Shown here: piece after piece, positions 25,264-33,511 of the stretch
Numbering within the stretch: position 1 is the first letter of the stretch
Layout of the letters: each line of letters opens with the position of its first letter
NCBI GenBank assembly: GCA_019636215.1
Contig: JAHBXZ010000017.1
Span: 1-64,000 of the forward strand
DNA from: Planctomycetota bacterium
Lineage (GTDB): Bacteria > Planctomycetota > UBA8742 > UBA2392
Direction: 5' to 3'
Length of the DNA stretch: 64,000 nucleotides
Translations under genes and position numbers: made by a program
Notes under the pieces: generated by a model
Told to the model about the DNA's origin: nothing
What the model saw: the letters and a program-made list of their open reading frames with translations, nothing else
Databases searched by the model: none

Positions 25264-27270
25264 TCAATCTTTGCTCGCCAGCTCCTGTTCCAGTTGCTGC
25301 TTACGGTGCAGCTCAAAGTAGTAGCCCTTCATGGCCAGCAGTTGCTCGTGCCGGCCACGTTCGGTGATGCGCCCTTCCTTCAGCACCACAATCTCGTCGG
25401 CGTGTTCCACGGTGCTTACGCGGTGGCTCACGATCAGTGTCGTGCGCTCGCGCATGATCTCCTTCAGCCCGGCCAGGATCGCCTCCTCGGTCTGTGTGTC
25501 CACGGCGCTCAGGCAGTCGTCCAGCAGCAGGATCGCCGGCTTGCGCGCAATTGCCCGCGCGATTGCCACCCGCTGTTTCTGCCCGCCGGAAAGGTTCACG
25601 CCCTTTTCGCCCAGCAGGGTTTCGTACTGCTTGGGGAAGGCCAGGATGTCTGCTTCCACCTGCGCCAGTCGCGCGCATTGCTTCAGCCATTGCTCGCCTT
25701 CGGGCGTCAGGGGCACGTTCAGGATGCCGGTGCCGGTGCCGGCCTGGGGCCCGCCGCTGCGGTACTCGCTGCCGCCTTCAAGACCAAGCGCCAGGTTCTG
25801 CAGGATCGTTTCACTGAACAGGAAGGTCTCCTGCGGCACCGAGCCGATCTGCGTTCGCAGCACATCCAGCGAAATCTCGCGCACGTCCACGCCGTCGATG
25901 AAAATCGTGCCGGGCGGCGGGTCGTACAGGCGCGGGATCAGGCCCAGCAGCGTGCTTTTGCCGCTGCCCACCGGGCCGACAACCGCCAGTGTCCGGCCGG
26001 GCTCCACATGCAGGCTGATGTTTTCGAGCGCGTGGTCGCGGGCACCATCGCGCGCGGTATCCGGAAAAAAGGCAAACGTCAGGTTTCGCACTTCAATCGC
26101 GCCGCGAATCGCGGCCGGCCTGGCGGCACCTGCGGGCTCTGCGATTGCCGGCTTGGTGTGAATGACTTCTTCAATGCGCTGCATGCTGACGTTGGCGCGC
26201 TGGAACAGGCTGATCACCCAGCCCAGCCCGATCATCGGGCCACTCAGGCGGATCAGGTAACTGAAGAACGCAATGAAGCCGCCCACGGTAATCGCCCCGG
26301 CCTCGCGCACGGCGGTGTTGATCTGTTCGGCGGTTGCCCCGGCGGCGGCCATCTCGCGCTGGATGGCAAAGCCTTCCAGCACAAGGTAGCCGCCGTAAAT
26401 GACGACCACCAGGTCCGCCAGCGCCAGCATCAGCACCAGCAGGGGCTGCTGCAGGGCCTCAATCGCTGCCAGTTTCAGGGCGCGACGCCGGTACTCGCCG
26501 CTGAGCCTGGCAAACGTGCGGACTTCGTCGTCTTCTCGCGTGAAACTCTTGATCACCTTGGATCCCGCAAAACTCTCGCGGGCGCGCTCGGCCACCAGGC
26601 TCAGCTGGTCCTGCATCTCGTCGTAACGCTTTTCGATGCGCTTGGCCAGCCGCGCCACAATCACCGGAATCAGCGGCAGCGTCAGCAGGCTTGCCAGCAG
26701 CAGCTTGGGGCTGATCTGCGCCATGTAGACAGGAACAATCATGAAGTAAAGCAGGGTGTCAAAGCCGATCAGCAGGCCGACCCAGAAGAACTCGCGGCAG
26801 GCGTTGATGTCGCTGGTGGCCAGTGTCATCAGGTCGCCGGTTTTCTGTTTGTCGTGATACCCGGCGTGAAGGCGCTGCACATGGCCGAAAAACCGGCCAC
26901 GCAGCTCGTGCGTCAGGTTGACGGCGCCCTCGCTGTAGTACATCGACATGAACCAGCGGAACACGCCGGTCAGCGCCACCACAATCACGTAAAGCACGCC
27001 ATAGACCCACATGCCGCCCATGAAGGCATCTGCGCCGAACCAGCGTGAAGGCAGCCAGCTTTGCAGCGGCGAACCGGCACTGACACCGCCGCCGGTGGCG
27101 AACATCAGGTGGTCAATGGCCCACTTCACGACCTGGGGCGTGAAGGTGTCCAGCAAATCCACAAAGCACAGCGCCAGCGTACCCATCAGGTAAGTGCGCC
27201 AGTGCGGCTTGCAGTAGGAAAGCAGATGAAACAGCCGGCGGATCAACTCTAGGCCTCGGGGCGGCATCAT
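25264..27270 (-). CDS. ABC exporter half-transporter, degenerate Walker B (MdlA-like)
   Basis: 668 residues from ATG 27270. Six membrane helices (1-~340), then an ATPase with Walker A GPVGSGKST (~430), canonical LSGGQKQR (~556) and Walker B LLLDDCLSAVD (~578), in which Asp replaces the catalytic Glu. This is how the MdlA-type subunit of heterodimeric exporters looks: one ATP site is hydrolytically weak. The partner is the downstream gene. The start is placed at the double ATG just before the first helix; a longer frame to 27537 overlaps the divergent gene and has no support. Confidence 0.86.
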   Translation of the reverse strand: MMPPRGLELIRRLFHLLSYCKPHWRTYLMGTLALCFVDLLDTFTPQVVKWAIDHLMFATGGGVSAGSPLQSWLPSRWFGADAFMGGMWVYGVLYVIVVALTGVFRWFMSMYYSEGAVNLTHELRGRFFGHVQRLHAGYHDKQKTGDLMTLATSDINACREFFWVGLLIGFDTLLYFMIVPVYMAQISPKLLLASLLTLPLIPVIVARLAKRIEKRYDEMQDQLSLVAERARESFAGSKVIKSFTREDDEVRTFARLSGEYRRRALKLAAIEALQQPLLVLMLALADLVVVIYGGYLVLEGFAIQREMAAAGATAEQINTAVREAGAITVGGFIAFFSYLIRLSGPMIGLGWVISLFQRANVSMQRIEEVIHTKPAIAEPAGAARPAAIRGAIEVRNLTFAFFPDTARDGARDHALENISLHVEPGRTLAVVGPVGSGKSTLLGLIPRLYDPPPGTIFIDGVDVREISLDVLRTQIGSVPQETFLFSETILQNLALGLEGGSEYRSGGPQAGTGTGILNVPLTPEGEQWLKQCARLAQVEADILAFPKQYETLLGEKGVNLSGGQKQRVAIARAIARKPAILLLDDCLSAVDTQTEEAILAGLKEIMRERTTLIVSHRVSTVEHADEIVVLKEGRITERGRHEQLLAMKGYYFELHRKQQLEQELASKD

Positions 27271-27434
27271 GGCCGCGTGTGGTGTCCTGTCAACGGCGGC
27301 CAGTGCCCTCGCGCGCTGGAAGTTGCGCCGCCAATGGCTATAGTCGCCCTTCCTGCAATTACCGGGGCTGAACCCAAAACCATCTCTGGCAGCTTTTCCT
27401 GATAACGCGGCAGAGATTCCGACTGGAGGACGCA

Positions 27435-30347
27435 ATGCGTTCGATTCGAACTGGATGCCTGTTAATCGTTGCCTGTGGCCTGCTTGCCGCCACATTGCCT
27501 GCAGCCAACCCCGGCGACCTGATGCCGCGCGGCACACTGGGTTACGGCCGCATCAAGGATGTCAGCGAGGGCATCAAGCGCCTGGCCGGCGGCGACTGGA
27601 TGACGCTGTTCGACCGCGCCCTGAACACCCGCCGCCAGTCCGAGCGCAGGGATTCCGACCCCGTGGTCAATGAAATCAAGCGTTTCATCAACCATGCCGG
27701 CACGCTCGAGATCGCGCTGGTCGACGTGATGGTGCGCGACCCGAACGTGCAGATGACCTTTGTGCTGCACCTGGGCACCGGCGCGCCCGCAGAGTTCAGT
27801 GAAGACCTGCTGGCATGGGCAAAGCGCGAGGCCGGCCGCGAAGGCGCAGCCAAGATCACCGCAACCAGCATCAGCGCCGAGGACGTGACATTCACCCTGC
27901 GCAAGGGCCTGTGCGTGGTGACGATCGGTGGCGCGGCCCAGCGCCATGTGGACGACGCGCTGGCCGGTGACCTTGCGGAGAGCCTCAGCCAGGTCGAGCG
28001 CTTCCGCAAGTGGACCGAGACCGCCAAAAGCGACATCGAACTGTGGCTGGACATGAAGGCCCTGCGCAACGCGATTGACAAGCTGGGCGAAGACATGCGC
28101 ATGGACAGCGAAGTCCAGCAGATGCTGGACACAATCGAGTGGCAGAAAATGGATACCGTGTCGCTGTCCGCCAATCTGCCGTCCAAAAGCGGCGGCGGAA
28201 TCACCGCCAGCCTGGACATGACCTTCAGCCAGCCGGTGGAGAACCTTGGCGCGCTGATGCGCCCGGCCGGGGCCTCGCGCCTTGTGCGCGTGCTGCCCGC
28301 CGAGACGCTGGGATTTCTCAGCCTGCAGCTTGGCAACGACGCGCTGGCAACCTGGACGGACATTGCCCGCTATGTGCACGACACCGAACAACGCAGCCAG
28401 CCCTCGCGCCTGGAGCGCAACCTTCGCTGGGCACGCCAGGAAGTGCAGCACATTGAGCGCATGCTGCAGGACCTGGAAAAGGGCGACAAGGATTCCGACA
28501 AAGACGGAACCCGAGAATACAGCCAGCGGGCCGTTCCCAAGCCCGAAGTCGTCAAGCCAGCCGAAGACGAAGAAGGGCCGATGGAGCCTGACGACCCCGA
28601 GCCCTACGACCCTGCCAAGTACAAGGAAGAACTGCTGGAGCGCCTGAAGGAGGCCAAAGAGCAGGTCGCCCGGTACGAAGAACAGATGCGCGCCTACAAG
28701 GTTCGCCCGTTCAGCCCCGACGCCGAGGGTCGCACCAGCCAGCCCAGCGAAGGCGAGGAGATGTACGACCAGGTCGAACGCCTGCTCAAGCAGATGGGCA
28801 TCAACCGCACCGAACTGGCGGAAGTGATCGGCAGCGAGCTGATCGGCGGCTTTGTTGCCCTGCCCGACCCGACCGATCGCGCCCTTCGCGACATGTTTGA
28901 ACACAACTGGTTTGTGGCGCTGGAACTTCGCGAGGGCCACGAGGCCATGAAGGCCAAGGTCATTGACTGGCTGCTGGGCAAAAAGCTGCCCGAAGGCGCC
29001 GACGAAGATGAAAAGGAAGAGGCCCGTCGCCGTGCCGAGCAGCTGATGTTCAAGAAGGTCGACGGCGGCGAGATCCTGCGCGAGCGCGGGGCGTTCTCGA
29101 GCTTCTGCGTGTTCTTCGGCGAAGGCCTGGTCGGCATTGCCCACAACGAAGATATCGCCCTGCGTGTATTGAAAGCAGCCGGTGGCAGCGGTCGCTTTGC
29201 CCCGGGCAACGTGCCCGGCGGCGGCGTGGGCAGCAAAATGCTGTACATCGACCTGGGCGAGTTCCTGGCCCGGGTGGAACAGGAAGAGGGTCGCTGGCAG
29301 CGCCGCGAGCGCCGCTTCATCACCCCGAAAATGGAAGTGCGCAAGCTGCTGAAGAACGGCCTGCGCCTTGGCATCACCACCAACGAGAGCCCCACACGCC
29401 TTTCCTTCACACTTGCCACCAGCGGCGAAAGCAGCCTGCGACCCACGCTGGAACTGCTGGCCAGTGAACTGGAACTCGAACGCGCCTGGCGGCATGACGA
29501 AGACATGCTGCAGGAACTTGGCACAGGCGTGTTTTCGTGGCTCAGCGGCAAGCAGGAAGAGTTGAGCAAGCTGTCGGCCGATGACCTGGCGGCCGCGCTG
29601 GCCGCCGTGACCCCGCAGAAGCTTTTGACCGATGGCTTCTTCAGCCCGCAGGACGGCATGCGCAGCGCCTTTGACCCTGCCATGGCCTCGCGCTTTGCGG
29701 CCATGCTCAAGGCCGGCACCGATGAACTGGGCGGCGAAGGCGGCCCGGGCGAAATGAAGGAAAGCGGCTTTGAGTGGTTCGGGTTGCCCAAGACCATGGA
29801 CTTCGGCGCCATGGACGGCTTTGGCTGGGGCGAGATCGGCAACATCTGGCTGGTGTGCGCGGCCAAAGGCAATTGGGCGCGCGGCGGGCGCCCGGCGCTT
29901 GTGCTCAGCGGCGCCAACACCCGCGTGGTGTGGCTTGAGGAAGCAGAGTTCAAGCTGATCCGTGCCGCCAACGCCGGCGGACGCCGACTGGCCGAACTGC
30001 CCGAAAACGAGCCGGAAATGCCGGCCTGGAAGGCAAAGATCCGTATTGCAGAGCATCGGTGGACTTTGATGTCGCTGTCCGAACGCCTCCGTATGGCCGT
30101 GGAAACTGCCGTTGCCGAGGGGCGCGAACTGCAGATCAGCTTTGACGGGGCCAACGAGGAAAAGCCGCTGGAAAAGGTGCGGGCGCTGCTGGGCATTTCG
30201 GCAGACGACTGGTTTGAACTGGAGAACGCAAAGGCCCTCACCATCGAGGCCAAGGGCGAAAAGTTCCGCGCGCGCATCAAACAGGGCGATGCCTGGATCG
30301 AGATTGACCAGGACGGCAAGATCACCACAAGCTGGGACAACGAGTAA
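27435..30347 (+). CDS. Large exported protein of unknown function (DUF3352-like)
   Basis: 970 residues with a signal peptide (basic start, hydrophobic 7-20, LPAAN near 21-26). The strong ribosome site GGAGGA at 27426 fixes the start. The mature protein is charged, with an E/K-rich segment predicted as coiled coil around residues 330-430 (R-W-A-R-Q-E-V-Q and K-E-E-L-L-E-R-L-K-E-A-K) and long alpha/beta segments on either side. The opening LMPRGTLGYGRIKDV and the recurring FxxALxLR-type strands resemble the exported DUF3352 proteins common in planctomycetes; this is an impression only. No catalytic motif recognised. A TATAGT box at 27339-27344 may be its -10, and a terminator follows. Confidence 0.65.
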   Translation: MRSIRTGCLLIVACGLLAATLPAANPGDLMPRGTLGYGRIKDVSEGIKRLAGGDWMTLFDRALNTRRQSERRDSDPVVNEIKRFINHAGTLEIALVDVMVRDPNVQMTFVLHLGTGAPAEFSEDLLAWAKREAGREGAAKITATSISAEDVTFTLRKGLCVVTIGGAAQRHVDDALAGDLAESLSQVERFRKWTETAKSDIELWLDMKALRNAIDKLGEDMRMDSEVQQMLDTIEWQKMDTVSLSANLPSKSGGGITASLDMTFSQPVENLGALMRPAGASRLVRVLPAETLGFLSLQLGNDALATWTDIARYVHDTEQRSQPSRLERNLRWARQEVQHIERMLQDLEKGDKDSDKDGTREYSQRAVPKPEVVKPAEDEEGPMEPDDPEPYDPAKYKEELLERLKEAKEQVARYEEQMRAYKVRPFSPDAEGRTSQPSEGEEMYDQVERLLKQMGINRTELAEVIGSELIGGFVALPDPTDRALRDMFEHNWFVALELREGHEAMKAKVIDWLLGKKLPEGADEDEKEEARRRAEQLMFKKVDGGEILRERGAFSSFCVFFGEGLVGIAHNEDIALRVLKAAGGSGRFAPGNVPGGGVGSKMLYIDLGEFLARVEQEEGRWQRRERRFITPKMEVRKLLKNGLRLGITTNESPTRLSFTLATSGESSLRPTLELLASELELERAWRHDEDMLQELGTGVFSWLSGKQEELSKLSADDLAAALAAVTPQKLLTDGFFSPQDGMRSAFDPAMASRFAAMLKAGTDELGGEGGPGEMKESGFEWFGLPKTMDFGAMDGFGWGEIGNIWLVCAAKGNWARGGRPALVLSGANTRVVWLEEAEFKLIRAANAGGRRLAELPENEPEMPAWKAKIRIAEHRWTLMSLSERLRMAVETAVAEGRELQISFDGANEEKPLEKVRALLGISADDWFELENAKALTIEAKGEKFRARIKQGDAWIEIDQDGKITTSWDNE

Positions 30348-30361
30348 CAGCCCCGAATCAG

Positions 30362-30393
30362 AACAACCCCGGCCCAGGCCGGGGTTGTTGTTT
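30362..30393. terminator. Bidirectional rho-independent terminator
   Basis: A 13-pair stem AACAACCCCGGCC/GGCCGGGGTTGTT with a two-base loop is flanked by T-rich sequence on the plus strand. It lies between the converging 970-residue gene and purM and could serve both. Confidence 0.8.
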
Positions 30394-30406
30394 ACACAGA
30401 AGGTTG

Positions 30407-31498
30407 TCAGGCCAGGACGACCTTGCGTTCGCCGGTCTGGATGCGGCCGATGACGTGGGTCTTCACGCGGGGCAGGCCCTTGTGGCGGAACTTTTCCAGG
30501 CGGTCGGCAATGGCGTCCACGTGGCGGGGCGGGCAGACCATGACCATGCCGATGCCCATGTTGAACACGTTGTACATCTCGCGGCGGTCTACATTCCCGC
30601 CGCGTTGCAGCATGTCGAACAGCGCCGGCGGCTTCCATGCGCCGGTGTCAATCACGGCATCGCAGGTGGGGGGCAAAATGCGCGGGATGTTGTCGATGAA
30701 CCCGCCGCCGGTGATGTTGGCAATACCGGCCACGGCACCGGGCTTGCGATAGCCCTGCAGAATTGCGCCCACCGGCCGGGCATAGATCATGGTGGGTTCC
30801 AGCAGTTCTTCGCCCAAGGTGCGGCCGAACTCGGCGATGTGCGCGCCCAGTTTCCAGCGCTTCTTTTTCACAATCTTGCGCGCCAGTGAAAACCCGTTGC
30901 TGTGCAGGCCGGAACTCTCCAGGCCCAGAATCACGTGGCCGGGCTTGATGCCTTCGCCCTTGAGCACGGCCTTGCGTTCGACGACGCCGACACCGAAGCC
31001 GGCGATGTCATACTCGCCCTCAGGATAAAAGCCCGGCATCTCGGCGGTTTCGCCGCCGATCAGCGCGCAGCCGCTTTGCTTGCAGCCCTCAACCACACCT
31101 GACACCAGCGGCAGCAGCACCTTGAGGTCTTTGCGTCCCGTCGCGATGTAATCCAGAAAGAACAGCGGTTCTGCGCCCATGCACAGCATGTCGTTGATGC
31201 TCATGGCCACGCAGTCAATGCCGACGGTGTCGTGCTTGCCCATCTCAAAGGCCAGCTTGAGCTTGGTGCCCACGCCGTCGGTGCAGGCCACCAGCACCGG
31301 GTTGCGGTAGTTGCGCGAGAACAGGCCTTTGTCGTTCTGCAGCGAGAACAGGCCGCCGAAGCCGTCTTCGACCTCGAGCACGCGCGGGCCGTAGGTGCTG
31401 CGCACGCGCCGGAAGATCTCGGTGACCAGCTTGTCGTGTGTGGCAAAGTTCACGCCGGCGTCGGCGTAGGTCATGCCCTTCTTGCGTGCATCTGCCAT
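30407..31498 (-). CDS. purM: Phosphoribosylformylglycinamidine cyclo-ligase (AIR synthase)
   Basis: 363 residues, slightly longer than E. coli PurM (345). Characteristic segments are present: the early TYADAGV, FSLQND near 50, the DGVGTKLKLA phosphate/ATP region near 75, GGETAEMPG near 150, GLESSGLHSNGFSLAR near 190, and NITGGGFIDNIPRILP near 270. It catalyses the ATP-dependent closure of formylglycinamidine ribonucleotide to AIR, the fifth step of purine synthesis. ATG 31498 has GGAGAA upstream. It stands alone, divergent from the four-gene array. Confidence 0.95.
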   Translation of the reverse strand: MADARKKGMTYADAGVNFATHDKLVTEIFRRVRSTYGPRVLEVEDGFGGLFSLQNDKGLFSRNYRNPVLVACTDGVGTKLKLAFEMGKHDTVGIDCVAMSINDMLCMGAEPLFFLDYIATGRKDLKVLLPLVSGVVEGCKQSGCALIGGETAEMPGFYPEGEYDIAGFGVGVVERKAVLKGEGIKPGHVILGLESSGLHSNGFSLARKIVKKKRWKLGAHIAEFGRTLGEELLEPTMIYARPVGAILQGYRKPGAVAGIANITGGGFIDNIPRILPPTCDAVIDTGAWKPPALFDMLQRGGNVDRREMYNVFNMGIGMVMVCPPRHVDAIADRLEKFRHKGLPRVKTHVIGRIQTGERKVVLA

Positions 31499-31604
31499 GC
31501 GGGTTCTCCGGCGCGGGATTGTAGGGGCATCGCGCGCGGCGTCCACAGCGCATGGTTGTTCCATTCTGTTCCTCAGACTACAACTGGCCACACCGGGGGA
31601 AGAA

Positions 31605-32078
31605 ATGCCGCGCCTTCGTCCTGAACTGGAACGCTTTCGACCCTGGCTGGGCCACTGGCGAGGGCCCGGCAAGTTGGTGGGCAAAATTGAAGTGTTCATG
31701 GAGATTGAGTTCCGCCCGATCTTTGAAGGCGAGGCCATTGAAGTCACGTCTTTGGCATGGGACGCGCAATCGGGGCAATGTCTTGGCAACGGTGCCGGTT
31801 ACTGGACGGCCGATCCCGCCGGCAAACTTGCCGCAGCCATTCACGCCATCGGGATGGGCGCCGTGCTGCTTCGCGAGGTGCCAGACGACCCGGGAGGCGT
31901 GGCCATTGAGGGCGTCATGGCCGGCAATGTGCGCTTTACCGTGGCACTGGTAACTGAGGGCGAAACACTGACCCTGACCACTCGCCGCACAGAGGGATAC
32001 ACAGGCAACTCAGAAGACTTGACCTTTGCGGTCATGCGCCGCATCGGGCCGGCCGAAGGGGTGCTGCCTGGAACCTGA
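31605..32078 (+). CDS. Small beta-rich protein, array member 1
   Basis: 157 residues, no export signal. The N-terminus carries G-H-W-R-G-P-G (16-22), and the centre carries E-V-P-D-D-P (91-96). Both motifs recur in the next genes: the GxWxGxG motif in all four (looser in member 3) and the PDD motif in members 2 and 4. Predicted strands alternate along the whole length, consistent with a small beta-barrel. GxWxGxG near the N-terminus recalls nitrobindin/lipocalin-type barrels, but haem-ligand residues cannot be confirmed. First of four co-directional genes spaced 4, 9 and -4 bases. The start follows GGGGGAAGAA. Function unknown. Confidence 0.6.
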   Translation: MPRLRPELERFRPWLGHWRGPGKLVGKIEVFMEIEFRPIFEGEAIEVTSLAWDAQSGQCLGNGAGYWTADPAGKLAAAIHAIGMGAVLLREVPDDPGGVAIEGVMAGNVRFTVALVTEGETLTLTTRRTEGYTGNSEDLTFAVMRRIGPAEGVLPGT

Positions 32079-32082
32079 CCCC

Positions 32083-32559
32083 ATGCTGCAGTACTGGCCC
32101 TGGTGCGGAATCTGGGGAGGCAGCGGCAAGGCCCAGGACGGGCGGCCGGTGCACATTCGCATGTCGGTCGAGCGCCGACTGCACGGCCACGCATTGCGCA
32201 TGAACTTCGAGGCCTCCAGCCCCGACGGCGGCGTTTTGTATCACGGCGTGGTGTCCCTGGTTGGCGTGGGGCCCACTGGTCAGGTGCGCGCCGCCACCTT
32301 TTCGACCATCCATGGCGCCATGGTGCTGGACCAGACGCCCGATGACGCCGGTGTGCTGGCCTTGGCCGGCAACACCCTTGCCGGCAACAGCATCCTGGTA
32401 ACGCTGCATGACCAGGGGCCGGGCAAGTTGGGATTTGCGGCCCAGTGGCGCCCTCCGGGCGCAAAGGCAGATGACCCGCGCATGGGCCGCATGGCAGCGG
32501 ACCTTGCCCGCCTGGTGCCGATGCGCATTCCTGCTGGCCCGCCGCGCCCCGTGCAATAG
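32083..32559 (+). CDS. Small beta-rich protein, array member 2
   Basis: 158 residues, no signal peptide. G-I-W-G-G-S-G at 9-15 matches the N-terminal motif of members 1 and 4. VLDQTPDDA at 81-89, followed by VLALAG, is almost identical to member 4 (VLDQLPDDA...VLALAG), making these two the closest pair. The C-terminus ends in L-A-R-L-V-P, a motif shared with member 4 (L-A-R-L-Q-P). It begins four bases after the stop of member 1. A barrel-type binding protein is the best guess; the ligand is unknown. Confidence 0.6.
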   Translation: MLQYWPWCGIWGGSGKAQDGRPVHIRMSVERRLHGHALRMNFEASSPDGGVLYHGVVSLVGVGPTGQVRAATFSTIHGAMVLDQTPDDAGVLALAGNTLAGNSILVTLHDQGPGKLGFAAQWRPPGAKADDPRMGRMAADLARLVPMRIPAGPPRPVQ

Positions 32560-32568
32560 ACTGCATGC

Positions 32569-33051
32569 ATGACCCAAGGGCCGATGCAAAGACTTGCAGG
32601 CATGCTGGGCCAATGGAGCGGCCAGGTAACCCGCCCTGCCGAGCCGCCATCGCGCCTGGACATGGAGGTGCGGTCGCTGTACGCCGGTACCGTGCTTGAG
32701 ATTGAAAGCCGCGGCTACTCGCCCGAGGGCCGGTACCTGTTCGGCAGCCTGGGGTTTCTGGCGGCGGGCGAAGACGGCCGGCTTGTTTACCAGTTGTATG
32801 CCACCAGCTTCGGCATGGTCACCATGCACGAACACCACGACGAACCACAGACACTGCTGCTGCAGGCTGCGCTGGATGCCGAACGTACCTTCCATGCCAC
32901 CATGGCGCTGGATGGCGATGTGCTTGCGCTCAGTGCCTCAATCTCGCGCGACGGGAAGCTGCCGCCGCGGGCCAAGCGTGTGCTTTCGCGCCTGGAACGG
33001 TTGCACGCCGGGGAACGCAGGCGCCTTTCGCCGAAGATGGGGTTGCCATGA
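32569..33051 (+). CDS. Small beta-rich protein, array member 3 (most divergent)
   Basis: 160 residues, no signal peptide. The N-terminal motif is G-Q-W-S-G (14-18), without the final glycine. The P-D-D motif of the others is missing, but DVLALS near 128 corresponds to VLALAG. The C-terminus is basic (A-K-R-V-L-S-R-L-E-R-L and E-R-R-R-L-S). Its stop codon overlaps the start of member 4 (ATGA), so translation of the two is coupled. Function unknown. Confidence 0.58.
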   Translation: MTQGPMQRLAGMLGQWSGQVTRPAEPPSRLDMEVRSLYAGTVLEIESRGYSPEGRYLFGSLGFLAAGEDGRLVYQLYATSFGMVTMHEHHDEPQTLLLQAALDAERTFHATMALDGDVLALSASISRDGKLPPRAKRVLSRLERLHAGERRRLSPKMGLP

Positions 33052-33500
33052 TCGCCGCCCTGCAAGCCTACGCAGCCTGGTGCGGTGAATGGATCGGCAC
33101 CGGCGAAAGCGAAAACGGCGCCCAGGTCAAGGTGCGGCTGTGGCTGGATTCCGCCATGCATGGCGAGATTCTGCGCATGCGCCTTGAAGTCAATCTTCCG
33201 GGCGCGCTGTCGCCGGGCATTGCGGCGCTGGGCATGATCGGCGTGGACCCCGAAAGCCGCCTGCGCATGGGCCTGTGGTCAAGCCTGAGCGGCAATTTCG
33301 TGCTTGACCAATTGCCCGACGATGCCGACGTGCTGGCCTTGGCCGGCCGCACGCCCCGCGGCAGCGACCTGACCCTCAGCCTGCTTGCCGTGGACGAGCG
33401 GCTTCAGATCAACTGGCTGTGGCGAAAGGCGGGTGAAACAGAAGGGACGCGCCTGAGCGCGTCCCTTGCAAGACTTCAGCCGATTGCCATCGGGGGCTGA
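33048..33500 (+). CDS. Small beta-rich protein, array member 4
   Basis: 150 residues. G-E-W-I-G-T-G at 13-19 and VLDQLPDDADVLALAG at 85-100 tie it to members 1 and 2; L-A-R-L-Q-P-I near the C-terminus repeats the member 2 ending. The start overlaps the stop of member 3 by four bases. A GGGACGCGC/GCGCGTCCC hairpin within the last 60 coding bases (33441-33464) may act as an intragenic transcript end. Convergent with the EB_dh-like gene 11 bases downstream. Confidence 0.6.
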   Translation: MIAALQAYAAWCGEWIGTGESENGAQVKVRLWLDSAMHGEILRMRLEVNLPGALSPGIAALGMIGVDPESRLRMGLWSSLSGNFVLDQLPDDADVLALAGRTPRGSDLTLSLLAVDERLQINWLWRKAGETEGTRLSASLARLQPIAIGG

Positions 33501-33511
33501 CACCCGGCCGG

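Noticed and set aside
27462..30638. A 1058-codon open frame antisense to the 970-residue gene
   Set aside because: It is a codon-bias shadow: long, rich in His/Ala/Gly/Gln, without ribosome site or domain, while the opposite strand has a signal peptide, ribosome site and terminator.
31605..33500. A toxin-immunity or restriction system in the four-gene array
   Set aside because: No toxin, nuclease or helicase motif is visible, and the four members resemble one another rather than partners.
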